Assembly: GCA_026168455.1 (NCBI GenBank)
Contig: CM047426.1
Span: forward strand, 79,821,986 to 79,885,985
DNA: 64,000 bases
From: Theocolax elegans
Taxonomy: Eukaryota > Arthropoda > Insecta > Hymenoptera > Cerocephalidae
Direction of reading: 5' to 3'
How positions within the stretch are numbered: position 1 is the first letter of the stretch; each line of letters opens with the position of its first letter. A model generated the notes under the pieces. It was not told the DNA's origin, searched no databases, and was given only the letters and a program-made list of their open reading frames with translations. The position numbers and the translations under genes are program-made. Positions 36,655-48,285 of this stretch are shown here, piece after piece.

Positions 36655-37495
36655 ACATCATGGGTTGCAGACTTGCGCATGCATCTTTCATAAGTTCTCC
36701 ATTTCCTTTCCTTCCCATATTTCCCCTGAACAAACAAACTAATTTCGCCAGAGAAACGACAGGAGTACGTTTAGAAAAAAAAAGCAGAAAAAAAGAACAG
36801 ACCGGAAAAAATGTGTAAATCTGCTTATAAAGTAGACAACCGAGACGTAAAAGTACGAAAGCGGAACCAAAAAGTAAAAAGCCGCCCTTAAAAAATGAAC
36901 GAGGAAGAGGGAAGAAACAATAACCAAAGCCCTCCTCCCCCCTCCCACTCATCCTTCTCTCTTTCTCTCTCCTCTTTTTTCGCTGTTCCACCGAGCTTTC
37001 ATTCCGCACGCGCAATGTTAAATCTAGCGTCCATTAAAAGGTCGTAAAGCCCTCCGCGAGCTCTTCTCTACGGGAAATAATAAAAAGGGCCGCAGACACG
37101 AGAGAAAGACGTACGAGGGCTCTCGAGATTGCGCGGCAAAAAAGTTCGGTTATTGCGCGAGGGCCGCGTAACATACGCTGATGACTACTGCTTAACGAGC
37201 ATTCGATAGTGCGGTAATTGGGTTCCCCGAGCCTGCCTTTTTTTTACGCGCCACCAAGTAACCGAGTTCATTTGCAATGTAACGAGGTTTTGATTTCTCC
37301 CGTAAGAATTGAAATTCCTTACTGCCAGGCCGTTACGAGTGATCAGGGCCAGGAAAATGTCCTGCCTTTTTTCTTTCTTCTTTGCGTTCATGAAGAAACG
37401 AGAAACAAGACAATCGGGCGCGAAATTGCAACCCGTGTGTTGTGGAGGAAAATTCGTTTACGGAAAGTTTCAGGGTGGGAGATGAGGTAGTTTCG
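36655..37495. other. CpG-rich island with purine/pyrimidine strand switch
   Basis: A-rich purine sequence at 36770-36930, a pyrimidine stretch at 36930-36985, then a CpG-rich core at 37010-37240 and mixed sequence to 37490. Open frames overlap on both strands; the longest (36617-37015 minus, 132 codons) has a Phe/Leu-rich hydrophobic middle derived from the A-rich tract and is not supported. Confidence 0.5.
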
Positions 37496-39417
37496 CTTTT
37501 CCGTTAAAAATGTTACACCCTAATGAGAAAGGAACTCAGGGTTTTAAACGTTTTTAGTAGTGCATTAATTGTGTATTACGGTTCTTTCGACGGACTTGGG
37601 ATATTTCAACATTATGATGCACCGAGTAGTTCGCTTTATTACGATATTACTTTTATTCTCCTACTGTAATTACAAACAAGAAATGTTGGAAACATGTTTC
37701 AGTAACATGTGGTTTATTTGTGATTAGCACATTGATGCTACAACAATTTAAACTCAGATTTAAAAATGAAACGTTTGATATTAATTGTGTACAATCTGAA
37801 AATAGGAAGTAAATGAAACGTTGAATATAATAAATATGTCACGTAACATGATCCAAGTAAAAATTAAAGATTTATAAATTGAATAAATGGCTCACTTATT
37901 TGAGCCAACATTCATTTTTAGAAACAAATTTACATTAAACTTTTACGACGCGTAATGAAAAGAAATTTTTTTTACCCATGCTGCGATACCGAATTGATTT
38001 TACATTTCGTAATAAATTGTTCCGAATCAATGCTACAGCGAAATATAAATGATAAATCGGTACGAAACCCTTTTTCGTTTTATTAAAAGCATAAAAAGCT
38101 GGAAGTATAAAATATTCTTTCGCTTTAACCGTCGACATTAAACCATTGGAATTTCTATAAATGGCAAACATTTGGCCTCCCATAAAAAGAGTCGGAAATA
38201 TAAAAGACGAAGAAAAAGAGGAAAAAAAAGTGGGCGAGGATACGAGGTGAAACCCGTAAAGGAACGTTATTTTTCATTCGAAACGTTGATTATTACGATT
38301 GCATCCCTTTAATACGTATGCAGAGTTCTACGCGTTAAAATGGGCCCTAAAACACGCGTGAGAAAAGTAGGGAAGTCGGAGTGTATCGAAAGATAGTCTT
38401 ATGAACTTGATACTTTTTGCACAAAAATATAACGTTGAAAAATGAAACATGGCAAAATTAATTATACGCTGCACGTAAAGAGAAAAAGAACCGCGAGAAA
38501 TTAAATGTCTCCGTTTCAAGACGAATAGAAAGGCAAATACACGGAAGTCAGGACAGCTTTCATTACAGATTATGAGCCGAACTTCTGCATGCACACTCGA
38601 TGCTATTCCTGTCGATTACATCAGCAATAAATCTTCTGATGAATTGACAGATGTCAACGTATATGAGGATGGAAAACAATGTCTGTGTTGCACTTTATAC
38701 AAATACGAATGAGAGATACGAGCATCTACTTTAACGCGATTATCGGTAAAAATTAGGATGACGATAAATAAATGCGAGTCAAATTGAACGAGAGTCATTT
38801 AGAGTTAAAAAAAGTCTACATATGCTTGGAGCAGCATAATTTAACCTGCATTTTTAAATGCGTGTAGATAAAAAGTAAGTCCATGAGGTATAACAATAAT
38901 ACACGAGTTATTAAACCTCATAATGGGGGATTTCTTAATACAACCGAAGCAGCATTCATTCCGGCATAAACAGCAATTAAAATTACACCATTATTCCATC
39001 TCATCGTAGCTTTACGCTGGCAATTAAGCGCAGGGTAGCGGGCAACAACTCTTTCTGTTATCAAAACTCGAAGAATAAGATTGCCGAAATTCAAGTAATT
39101 AAACGGGTAGCGAACTCGCGTAAATTGCACGAAATAATGACACTAATATCCTTGTGGATTAACATTTCATGAAGCGAGCTCCACCGAGAAGCCATATCAA
39201 GTTTTTGTTATTAGCCTTACGCTGCGCTTTATTGTGGTTTCACAATTACTCGCTTGGGATGAATGGATAGCGTCGAAACTAAAAGTTGACTTTTAGCTGA
39301 CGATATTATCGTTCATTCCTAAGGCAATCGAAAATTTTACTTTCTACCGACCGTCCTAAGAAAGATACGTGATCGAAAATTCTACCAAAAACAAATACAG
39401 ACCAATCCGCTTCATGG

Positions 39418-39446
39418 TTTTTCTTCCTTCTACACTGGAAGAAAAA
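39418..39446. repeat. 10-bp perfect inverted repeat, 9-base loop
   Basis: TTTTTCTTCC (39418-39427) pairs with GGAAGAAAAA (39437-39446) around a 9-base loop. It is short and partly homopolymeric, so it may be chance. Confidence 0.7.
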
Positions 39447-40016
39447 GAATTTCGAAGTATAGAAAAAGCAACTATATACACATCGAACGATTAGTTATCG
39501 AGTACATTATTAAGAACAGCTGTTCGCCTGCACTCGATCGAGTTTCACCTTTCTTCCCAACCCTCGATATTTGAGGAAGATATCCATTTTCTCGGACGAA
39601 AATTCAAGGATTTCAGAAATCCGAAACAAGTGAAAAAAGTAAAGGATATAGGAAGTCCTTTAATACCATAATCTTGAAATACTTCTGGATGTTATAAGCT
39701 CATTTTTGGTCAATTGAGATTTTCGACTGACTAATCGTGATGTGCCACCTTAATCAGAATTGTTTGGAAGTAGAATAATCAATAGCTTCCAATAATAATT
39801 TTAGTCATACTTGAATATCGATTCTCGGCAACGGCGTTGTTTCTTCTTGATAGTTTTCAAAAATGTGATACTGACTGTTGTTCTACTGTTATTCAACGTT
39901 TATAACAAATGTTATTTATCTCACAATTTATCAAACAGAAGGATAAGTTTTATCTCGCTCTTTTGGATAAAGAATATTAAAAATTGTTCTTTTTACAAAA
40001 ATTAACCAATCAATAA

Positions 40017-40090
40017 GTTTAACAGCGCTATGTCGCTTTAAGTATGAGATGCTGCCTTCATACGTAGGCAGCAATACAAAGCGTTAAAAC
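40017..40090. other. Multi-stem hairpin, unknown function
   Basis: Nested complementary blocks fold into one imperfect hairpin: GTTTAAC with GTTAAAAC at the base, CGCTTT (40034-40039) with AAAGCG (40078-40083), GTAT with ATAC, and GCTGCCT (40051-40057) with AGGCAGC (40066-40072) around an 8-base loop. About 17 bp pair in the upper part, with a 2-base bulge and a 5-to-1 internal loop. The size is in the range of a microRNA precursor, but the interruptions are large and I recognise no mature sequence. Confidence 0.35.
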
Positions 40091-40139
40091 ATGTACGTGT
40101 CAATTCGTCTAAATTGAGCATCCTCGCAAACTATTTTAT

Positions 40140-40625
40140 TCACCACTGAAATGTTCAAGGGTCAACGTTCGACGACTTTCTCGTGTTTATCAATCACCCA
40201 GTATAATAATCTTCCCGAGAATACTCTGCATCGATCGATTCCACAGATGTGGAATGCATTTTTCCTTGGTAAATGAGAAAAATACGCGATGAGCCTCGTA
40301 ATCCATGGCAATTATTCATTGTTTACCTTGGTGTATAATTGAGGACGTAAAACGTCCATTAGTTAGCACGACCAATGCTTCTTTGTTTCTCCATTCTGCG
40401 TTGTTCCCTTAGTTCTTTTTGTTGAATTGATTCGATCTTGATTCTGCGTCAAGCGAAAAAATTTTCAACCCTGTGAAATTTTCCGTGCGAGCGGACGACG
40501 AGAATTGCTACCGCGGCTGAGGGGCGGCAACACACTCGAGTCAACGCTTTTTACGTACGACGATTAATCACCACTACCGAGATCGACGAGTTTGCTCACC
40601 TCGGGATTTCGTAGGCTTTTTTTCT
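40140..40625. other. Mixed to CpG-rich island
   Basis: Intermediate composition rising to a CpG-rich core at 40470-40620. One 60-codon minus frame (40564-40746) lacks any motif. Confidence 0.45.
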
Positions 40626-42139
40626 GGGTACGATCACAAAATTGTGTTTCGGCGTGCCGTGCTTCTATTTTTGACATGTTTTTGAGATATTGATATTTTA
40701 CGTTGTGCATATTTTGTAAAATATTTCTCACAAAACAAAGAAACATTTAACTAATTTTTCGTACTGTATTTGTACAACACAGTTTTGCCATTTCTTAAAG
40801 TTAAATTTATGCAGTGACTTAATAATATGAGTAGCACAACAATTATACTGTCTACAAAATTAATCACAAGTCACACTAATGAAACACGTTAAATCAATTT
40901 TCATTCAAACTCGCGTACTAATGAATATTAAATTACCGCAAAGTGGGTATTTCATGAAAAATATTCAATAATTTTAACAACACTGAAATTCTGCCGCTTA
41001 AAATACATATAATAATTTAATATCAAACCAGAAAATAATTGTATGTCATATCGTAACAAATTAAAATTAAATTTACAAAGTGCATGCAGTTTTTTTATAT
41101 TTGCAAATGAAAATTCTTTTACTCTTACTGATATTTAAATAACATTAACAAAAGATTTATATTCAGACGATTTCATATTCAATAAACTGATGTATCAAAG
41201 GAAATTCTTCGCGTACACGTGAACTCAGTTAAATGTTAACTTATAAAAATGAACAATAATTAAAATTAATTCGAAAAATGTGCATTAGTGTCCTTAAAAT
41301 ACAATAAAGTACTGCGTAAATATTAAATACATGTACAACTACTTAAAAAGCAAACATTAATTCGAGTTATTTTAAAAAGTAAAATAATAATCCGACATAT
41401 ATTTAGAAATAATTACATAGCTTTTAATGTATAAATATTTAATTATAAATATTCATACAATTTATTTATTTATTAATTACATTAAGGTCCATTATTGAAT
41501 AAGGAATTATGGATATTTAAAATTACATGTATGTTTAGTTAGACTTATTTAATGTGATTAATAACTAAACAAGTATAATATTATTTTAAAACTTCAAGTT
41601 ACGCTTTTAATTACCATTACTAGACATTAATTATTAATACAATTAAATGTATTATACATTAATCATACGTATAAAACCCTCTGTAATCAAATCAAGGCAA
41701 TTTCATCCTCAATTTTATATAATTTTTAATTGACTAGGACTTCCATTGTTATTGTATTATATATGAATACAAATAATTATGCTACAATAAACTTACATTT
41801 AACTAATGTTTCGATAATTTTAATAAATAATATGTAAATATTATTGAATCATTCAATTACTTAGAGTATATTATATATTACATTATTAAATAATTACAAA
41901 ATGAATATAAAAATTTTAATTAAACTTTAATTTATTTTAACCTATATATTCCGATCGACTTAGCAATATAATTTTTAGAATAAAGACTACTATATATTTG
42001 AAGTAATGTTTAACGATTAAATTATTACTTTAATTTAACGTAAATGAACATTTTTAGAAGATGCAAGTCTAAGGAGAATTGAACGTAGATAAAAAAATTT
42101 GGAAACAAAGTGTAAGAAACTTGGATCGAAAGAATATCC
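40626..42139. other. Very A+T-rich non-coding desert
   Basis: The longest run of extreme A+T content in the window, especially 40750-42050, with many TAAT/ATTA cores and no open frame of 60 codons until the island edge. No repeat unit or inverted repeat stands out. Confidence 0.65.
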
Positions 42140-42615
42140 AAAAATTTGGCAACCTCAATGCAGCTAAGTAGACTGATAGACAGAACGAGGATCGAGCTGT
42201 CTGGTGCAGAGAAGCCGCTCCCTCCCCTTGGAACCGCTTCATTTCCAGAGAAGCACTCTCGCATCTCGGGCTGACGCGCCGTAGAGAGCGAGAGGGAAAA
42301 TCGGGGAGTAGATTTCGAGGTAACTCAAACAAGTCGCCCGAGCTGCTTGCCGGCTGTCTAACAGCTTGGCGAGAACCTCGCCTCGAGAACCTCGGCTCGC
42401 ATTCGGTCAAAAATGTCGTTCTTGAGTGGCTCTTTGAATTTTAAGCGATTGCAAACTGAGGTGGGATGGCCGGAAGGTGGGACCTCGGAAGGGGCGGTCG
42501 AGACGAGGAGGACAGAGGACCCAAACGTCTTGTCTGTGCGCGACGGAAATTCCGAGGAGATTTGGTTTCAAGATTCTATTGTTAGGATTGGGTTATTAAT
42601 TTTGATTTACGCTCG
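42140..42615. other. CpG-rich island with mirrored open frames
   Basis: Sharp rise in G+C, CpG-dense at 42190-42400. Minus frames at 42025-42264 and 42069-42410 and a plus frame at 42413-42622 have no recognisable domain. Candidate non-coding element by composition. Confidence 0.5.
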
Positions 42616-43089
42616 GTTTTGATTTTCGAGAGGGTTAATTGTTGTTGATTGATTGCGTATCCTGCTCGAAATCAAATGCAATTTTGGGATTGGAAATTGG
42701 TTTACTCAACTTCGCAAATATACATGGGTGTTATTAATATTTAGTCGGTTGCACGGTGTTTATTTATTTGTACAATTTGATAAATAACAATTATAGTTTA
42801 CACTTCAACTTGGTAAATTATCTGTCATTTCATTAGTAAAACTTGTACGAAGAATCATCGAACGAGTGAAATATAAGTTTAAATAAATAACTCATCGATC
42901 TGAGATAAATGAAAATAGTTTGAATGATAAGGACGCATCGATCTTAATCCTCCAATTACCGTTGAGGCATTCCCATCTAAATTTCTATTACGATAAATAA
43001 TTCCCTGGAGGCTTTAAAATATTTACCATCATAATGAAAGCCCAGTATATAATTTAATGCGATCAACGTTAATATAAATGAGTCTATTC
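42616..43089. other. A+T-rich non-coding segment
   Basis: A+T-rich spacer with no open frame of 60 codons and no repeat. Confidence 0.6.
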
Positions 43090-43505
43090 TATAAAGCGAC
43101 CGATAAGAAGCGACGCCACGCGGAAGGAAAACTTTGATCCCCATCCTCCGCGATGATTCGAAAAGGGCTCTAGCGAATTACTGTACCGAAGAAAGGAGCT
43201 AGTAAGAGACCCACTTCTCTCCCGCGATCTGGCGCGATTTCACGCTCCCCTGATCTCGCCTCTGTATCCTTCCTAACGAGGGGAAAATTTGCGGGCGATT
43301 GCCATCTGTTTAATTAATAAATTCGATGCGCCGGCAAACTGATAAGACCTAAGATCGAACGGGATAGTCTCAGCTTCTTTATCTCTGTCTAACCGTAGTC
43401 CCGGTGGATTTTGGGGGCTGGCAAGTTTCGGGTGTCTGCCGCGGGCGGCCTCAATTAGCGGCTGACGATGAAAAATGAGATTCTCAAGAGAGCGAGCGAG
43501 CGTGC

Positions 43506-43532
43506 GAGAGAGAGAGAGAGGCAGAGAGATGG
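43506..43532. repeat. (GA)n microsatellite
   Basis: A GA run of about 15 bases followed by GCAGAGAGATGGAG, preceded by GAGCGAGCGAG at about 43488-43500. Confidence 0.9.
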
Positions 43533-43546
43533 AGCAAGTTAAAGAA

Positions 43547-43561
43547 TATATATATATATAA
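43547..43561. repeat. (AT)n microsatellite
   Basis: Fifteen bases of alternating A and T, directly 3' of the GA-rich tract. Confidence 0.9.
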
Positions 43562-43565
43562 CAAG

Positions 43566-44040
43566 GCTGATACTTATACCGGGACTTGAGATTGTTCACT
43601 GCTTTTTTGTAGGTCCGAGCTTTCGTTAGTTGGATACTTGGTTTTCTTTTTCGTAGGGTGCAATCGTTCCCGGCTTAGCTCACTTGATCAGCCGGTGGCT
43701 GCCGTTTGGTTCATGTTGAAACGTCAAACTGATAAAGTGGATCAGGAATTGAATGTCTAGGAGAGTATTTATAAAGATCGACGGTAAACTATTTTGTTCT
43801 ACGGTTCGGTCGTTCAAAAAATCTTTCATATGACAGGGCTGAACTTATTAAAACTTCATGCTTTAAATTAATGTATCTGTCAACTAATTATTTATTGATT
43901 TTTACGCAAACATATTTATAATTGTAGTGTTTATATTGCCAGGCGAAACATCATCCAAAACAGCTGCCGATAATCTCATCATTATATTCCGTACACTTGT
44001 ATGTGTACATGACAATATAAATATTAATAACTATTATATA
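43566..44040. other. Mixed to A+T-rich spacer before the MITE
   Basis: CpG-containing to about 43760, then increasingly A+T-rich up to the TA at which the MITE is inserted. No open frame of 60 codons. Confidence 0.55.
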
Positions 44041-44273
44041 CACTGAGAAAAATGAAATAATAAAAATTACTATGTTTTATAGTAATGGTGGGACATACTT
44101 CGACTATCGTAATTTTTGCTATATTTTATAGCAATTTTTCCTATGTACATAGTAATTTTTATAAAAATTATAACAAAAACTACTACAAAATATAGCAAAA
44201 ATTACGATAGTCGAAGTATGTCCCACCATTACTATAAAATATAGTAATTTTTCTTATTTCATTTTTCTCAGTG
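44041..44273. mobile_element. Palindromic MITE with TA target-site duplication
   Basis: A 233-bp element that is almost entirely one inverted repeat. The left arm (44041-44139) begins CACTGAGAAAAATGAAATAA, and its reverse complement ends the element (right arm 44175-44273). By eye the two 99-base arms differ at about 5 positions, and the 35-base centre is itself partly self-complementary. TA flanks both ends (44039-44040 and 44274-44275), the target-site duplication typical of Tc1/mariner-type transposition (established knowledge). No open frame of 60 codons is present, so it is non-autonomous. Assignment to the Tc1/mariner superfamily is inferred from TA alone. The near-identical arms suggest a fairly recent insertion or gene conversion between arms. 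Confidence 0.88.
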
Positions 44274-44629
44274 TATAATTTGCTTTTATACATTATTGAT
44301 TCAAATATCATCTTTTATACTTTAATATATAATTATTTATATTTATTAGTTTAAATAACTAGATTCGATAATATTAGTTAAAGGTATTAGTATCGAACTT
44401 ATCAGAACTGAAAGAAGTACAAATAAGTGACCACACTTCTATTTTAAAAGATAAAAAAATACATAACACAGCGTATCCCTTAAGGTTCACAATGATACCT
44501 TCAACTTTTACTTTTTCGATCTATGGAATCGAAGTTAACAAAGATTCCAAAGCGGTCTATCAGGCCAACAAGAGGGAAAAAAAGAAACTCTAATTGAAGT
44601 AGCCAGAGAGAAAACCGAGACTACCCCGC
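44274..44629. other. A+T-rich spacer
   Basis: A+T-rich sequence between the MITE and the next island, with no open frame or repeat of note. Confidence 0.6.
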
Positions 44630-44885
44630 GAATTTTATTTTCCGCTTCTCGCCTTTTTCCTACGAGTCGCCGGCTGCAATCTAATGAAAGCGGGCGAGAG
44701 AGGCACGAAGGGAATGCGCTGGTGCTCGTTTCATCCTCGACAAAAAGGGAGACTGAAGAAAACGCCGTTGAGAGAATGGGAAGGACAGCGCGAAATGCGA
44801 AGTCGAGAGCCTCGGGAAACACGTCGACGGACGTCGCGACTTCTCCAGCCCATTTTCCGGCGGAGTAAGGACGAATGAAAAAAAC
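44630..44885. other. CpG-rich island
   Basis: Short CpG-rich block. A plus frame (44684-44878) and a minus frame (44535-44822) overlap with no recognisable content. Confidence 0.5.
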
Positions 44886-45679
44886 TCGCTCGTGGGAATT
44901 TTCGAGAGTGTATTTTTCTTATAAATAGGAGTCGTGAGTAGGAGCTACTTGTGGCGATGTGTGATGAATGGCTGGACGTTAATTCTGGTCGAGTTTTAGA
45001 AAACGGATGAGAGGAATGCTAATTTTTGTATACGTTTCGGATTTAAATTATACTAGACGAAATTTTCTGAAAAACCCCAATTTAATTGTGGTAATTACGA
45101 GTGTAAGTATTATAAAATAGTTAATTCTTTTTTAAATACTTATAAACCGATAAATTAAAGTTAGCTTTTAAAATTAGAGCCACATCCTTTAGTAAAATAA
45201 TTTAGTACATTAGCGATACTTTTTTTAAATTGTTCTTTTTTTAATTACAGGATATTATTGGTTAATCTAAACTTGGAAAGCTGATTGAAGATCCAATTTA
45301 ATTTATTTTTAATTTAATGAAGTCAGAACAGTTTTAGGTATAGGGATATATTTTTTCATTTTTATTATTGTTTATATTTATTTTATATAAAGAATTAAAT
45401 TACAATACTTATTATTAGCTGATGTTTCAATTTATTTTACTAGTCAATTACAAATGAATTAGACGAAAACTTATGAAAATGTTGTTAATCACTTTAATAA
45501 ACCTACACAAATGTGATCCTTTTCTTTTATACTAAAAAATGATTATAAATAAGTTATTATCAAAATAAGAATTCATCTGTGTAATTTAAAAAGAAAGCAC
45601 AACATTTAAGAATACAAAGTAACCGAGTATCACTATAGCTTTTTTCTATCAAAACATAAAGAGGCATCGACCAGAACTT
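44886..45679. other. A+T-rich non-coding segment
   Basis: A+T-rich spacer with T runs near 45220-45245. No open frame of 60 codons and no repeat family. Confidence 0.6.
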
Positions 45680-46485
45680 TATCATAATATCCATGCTAAA
45701 CTCGATACTCACCGAAACTTGGGTACAAGTGTAAGGGAAAATAAATCGGAAACGGAAATTGACATTGGTTCAAGCCGGATAAAAAGGAGATGGTATGAGA
45801 GTAAGAGAACTCCTGAAAATACGAAAAAATAAGGAAGAGGGAGAGAAGGGGAGGGAGATCTGAAATATAAAATCGAGCCCTCGAATCCGTGGCGGTCGTA
45901 TTACGAATGGAATCGGCGCTGGTAAAATTAGTCCGTATTCAATTTCTCCCACGGGTGCAACGCGAGTCTCTACCTCTTTCTCAACGGCAGCTCCCCAAGG
46001 CGTCTCATAATTAAATTCGGCCAAATTCCCCCCACCAGTGCGGCCATTCTCCCGTAACTAGCTATTGTGCCCCGCGTCACACGGCCTCGAGAAAGTTTCG
46101 CCTCCGCGAGGGAAATGCACCAAGGAAACTTTCCCTCCCCGTTCGATGAAAAGAAGAAATAAGAATTCGCGCGCGTCCTCCAACTCCTTCATCCTTTCCT
46201 TTTTTTTTTACTTTTCGAGACCCACTTCGACGGTGCGTCCTGCGAGACGTTTGCCTTCCTTTTCTCGCCCTTTTTCTTGTTTGTGGACCGCTACGAGGAT
46301 GTTTGCGCGAACTTTCCGGATGGTTTTTTGCTTCAGGTACTTTTCTCTCTCTCTCTTTCTCTATCTTTCTCTCTTTCTTTCTCGTGCATACCGGCGGACG
46401 AGTTTTCCCGTGAATGTAAAAGTTACTGATATATGTAGAGGAAATTTTATAGAACAAAATTGGGATGTATAGTGGCGAAGAGAGT
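45680..46485. other. G+C-richer island with T/C tract
   Basis: Mixed, purine-rich at 45780-45860, CpG-rich at 45880-46320, then a T/C tract at 46342-46383. The 135-codon plus and 126-codon minus frames (46065-46472 and 46077-46457) mirror each other across it and carry no known motif. Confidence 0.5.
46342..46383. repeat. (TC)n-rich tract
   Basis: About 40 bases of CT repeat interrupted by TT and one A on the plus strand. Confidence 0.85.
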
Positions 46486-47479
46486 CGCTCCTGGAGTGTT
46501 ATTGAAATAAGGAAACGCGCTTCGAGGTTTGATTTTATGACGGTGGACTTACTTCTTTCTATTTTTCATTTCTTTTTCTCTGGTATGTAAGGTGATTTCG
46601 AACGGTGGAGGTTTACGAGTCGGAAGACTTTATTTCTTAACTGTAAAAATTTAAGTAACCTTACTAACGTTGTTATGGAAAATAAAATAGAGTCGGAAAT
46701 CTGAATAATTATGTCAACTAGAACAAAAATAGACAACTTTATTAGAATGGATTAATTGACTGATTAATTAGTGTATTATTTTTCAAACTTTTTATGCAAT
46801 TCAATTTATAATGTTAATATGTATATAATTACTTAGAAAATGTATTCATTTTATGTTTTATACAAAGATATTTCTATATGCGGTGTAAAATAAAATAATA
46901 TCCCATATTGAATAACAGTTACATTCAAATCAATACAAAATTTCTTGCGAAACTTGGCAAAAACACTTAAATTTTTGCAATGAAAATAAACAATTTTTTT
47001 GATACAATTCAAATAATTTAATAATTAACAGTTATAACCGAGCTTATGAACGAGTAAAAACCTTTCTTCAAAATATCACTTCAGTTATAAAAAGATTACG
47101 TAAAGTTCACAAAGATACATAAATTGAATACTTTATCTAGTTAAATTAAACGTAGAATGTTTTAATTAAGTAACTAAAATTATCGCAGATTGATCGGATT
47201 TGAAAGTAACTTTAAAATTTATATTTAGAAGGGTTTTCATTTAGTAGTATATCTCGATACACGAAACTAGGATTTCCTTAGGCGGGCAAGCCTGATCCTC
47301 TGAATATTTGATAACATCGTTATTCCAATGTTGAAAATATAAGCGATGGCAGGATCGAGTAAACCAGTTGTGATACCTAGTCGAGCGCCAATCGTAGAAA
47401 ACGTGAGAACAAGTTGTAATTAGAAAAAAGTAATGTCGAAAAATAGTGGACCTGATTTGTTGCTCCAAAAGTTCGTTCA
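46486..47479. other. A+T-rich non-coding segment
   Basis: A+T-rich spacer, slightly mixed at 47240-47470 where a 79-codon minus frame (47241-47480) has no recognisable motif. Confidence 0.55.
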
Positions 47480-48285
47480 TAAATTTAGCCTGTAGTATGT
47501 CTTTGGCTGCGCGATTGGAATCGAATAACCCGTAGGTATGCGATCGACGAATTTACTTTTATTTTTGTTCACCAAAGGTATATACACGGGTGGGAGGTGA
47601 GCCAGCAATTCGTGCTTTGGCGAACCATTATTTCTCGCTTCGTTTTATTTCACCAGCCACCGGCAGTTACGGAACGGAGGAAGAAGATTTCGTAGACGAC
47701 GTAAATTACGTCCCGCGTTTTAATCGAAATCCGAGGCCCTCGCGAAATTTATCGCACCTTATTGCATTGTCGCGGTGGCTGTTTGTAACCAAGTTTTTCG
47801 GCTCATTTTTTTCTTCCTCCCGAAAAGTTTGAGAAAAATCGTCGGCGACACCGCGTTATTGGACACCGGCAATCCCACGACTTGACCTTTAGCCTCGAAT
47901 CGAAAGAGCTGGGACCGAAGTTGAGTGTCTGCCCGATCACGTACGACGCGCGGGATTCGTACTGCAGCGAACTTATATATCGTATTATGCCGCATCGCTG
48001 AAAGATCTGCAGATTCGACTTTTTTCTCATCTCTTGGCTCACGAACTCACTCTCTTTCTCCGCGACTCGGCCTTTTGTCTTTGTTGTCCTTATTTTCCTT
48101 TCGGCTGCAGAGAGGGACGACTTTTGAAAACAAGGAACGAAATGAACCTGAAAATAGGGGATTTTGTTTTGCCTTTACTACGGTGTCTATATGTATATAT
48201 CGACGGGCTGTTAAAAAGTATTGCTTTCCTCTTTAAGTTTCGTCTTTCTCTCAGAGTGAGCGGAAACTGAGCTGTATTGGAAAAC
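47480..48285. other. CpG-rich island
   Basis: Mixed to CpG-rich for about 800 bases. At least six open frames of 66-103 codons overlap on both strands, the pattern expected of stop-poor composition rather than one real coding frame. No splice-bounded coding block could be distinguished. Confidence 0.45.

Larger units (their letters stand above)
37496..40139. other. Moderately A+T-rich region with two hairpins
   Basis: About 2.6 kb of intermediate composition without a clear island. It holds a 12-base palindrome GAAACATGTTTC near 37690, a 10-bp perfect stem at 39418-39446 and the multi-stem hairpin at 40017-40090. Open frames (37935-38183, 38328-38594, 38616-38798, 38918-39130, 39811-40005) show no known motif. 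Confidence 0.5.
43090..43565. other. CpG-rich island ending in GA and TA repeats
   Basis: CpG-rich at 43090-43490, then a GA repeat and a TA repeat. The 108-codon minus frame (43273-43599) includes Ser/Leu and Tyr/Ile runs read from those repeats and is not supported. Confidence 0.5.

Noticed and set aside
46065..46472. Mirrored plus (135 codons) and minus (126 codons) open frames
   Set aside because: Both are explained by a stop-poor G+C-rich block and a T/C tract; neither shows a recognisable domain.
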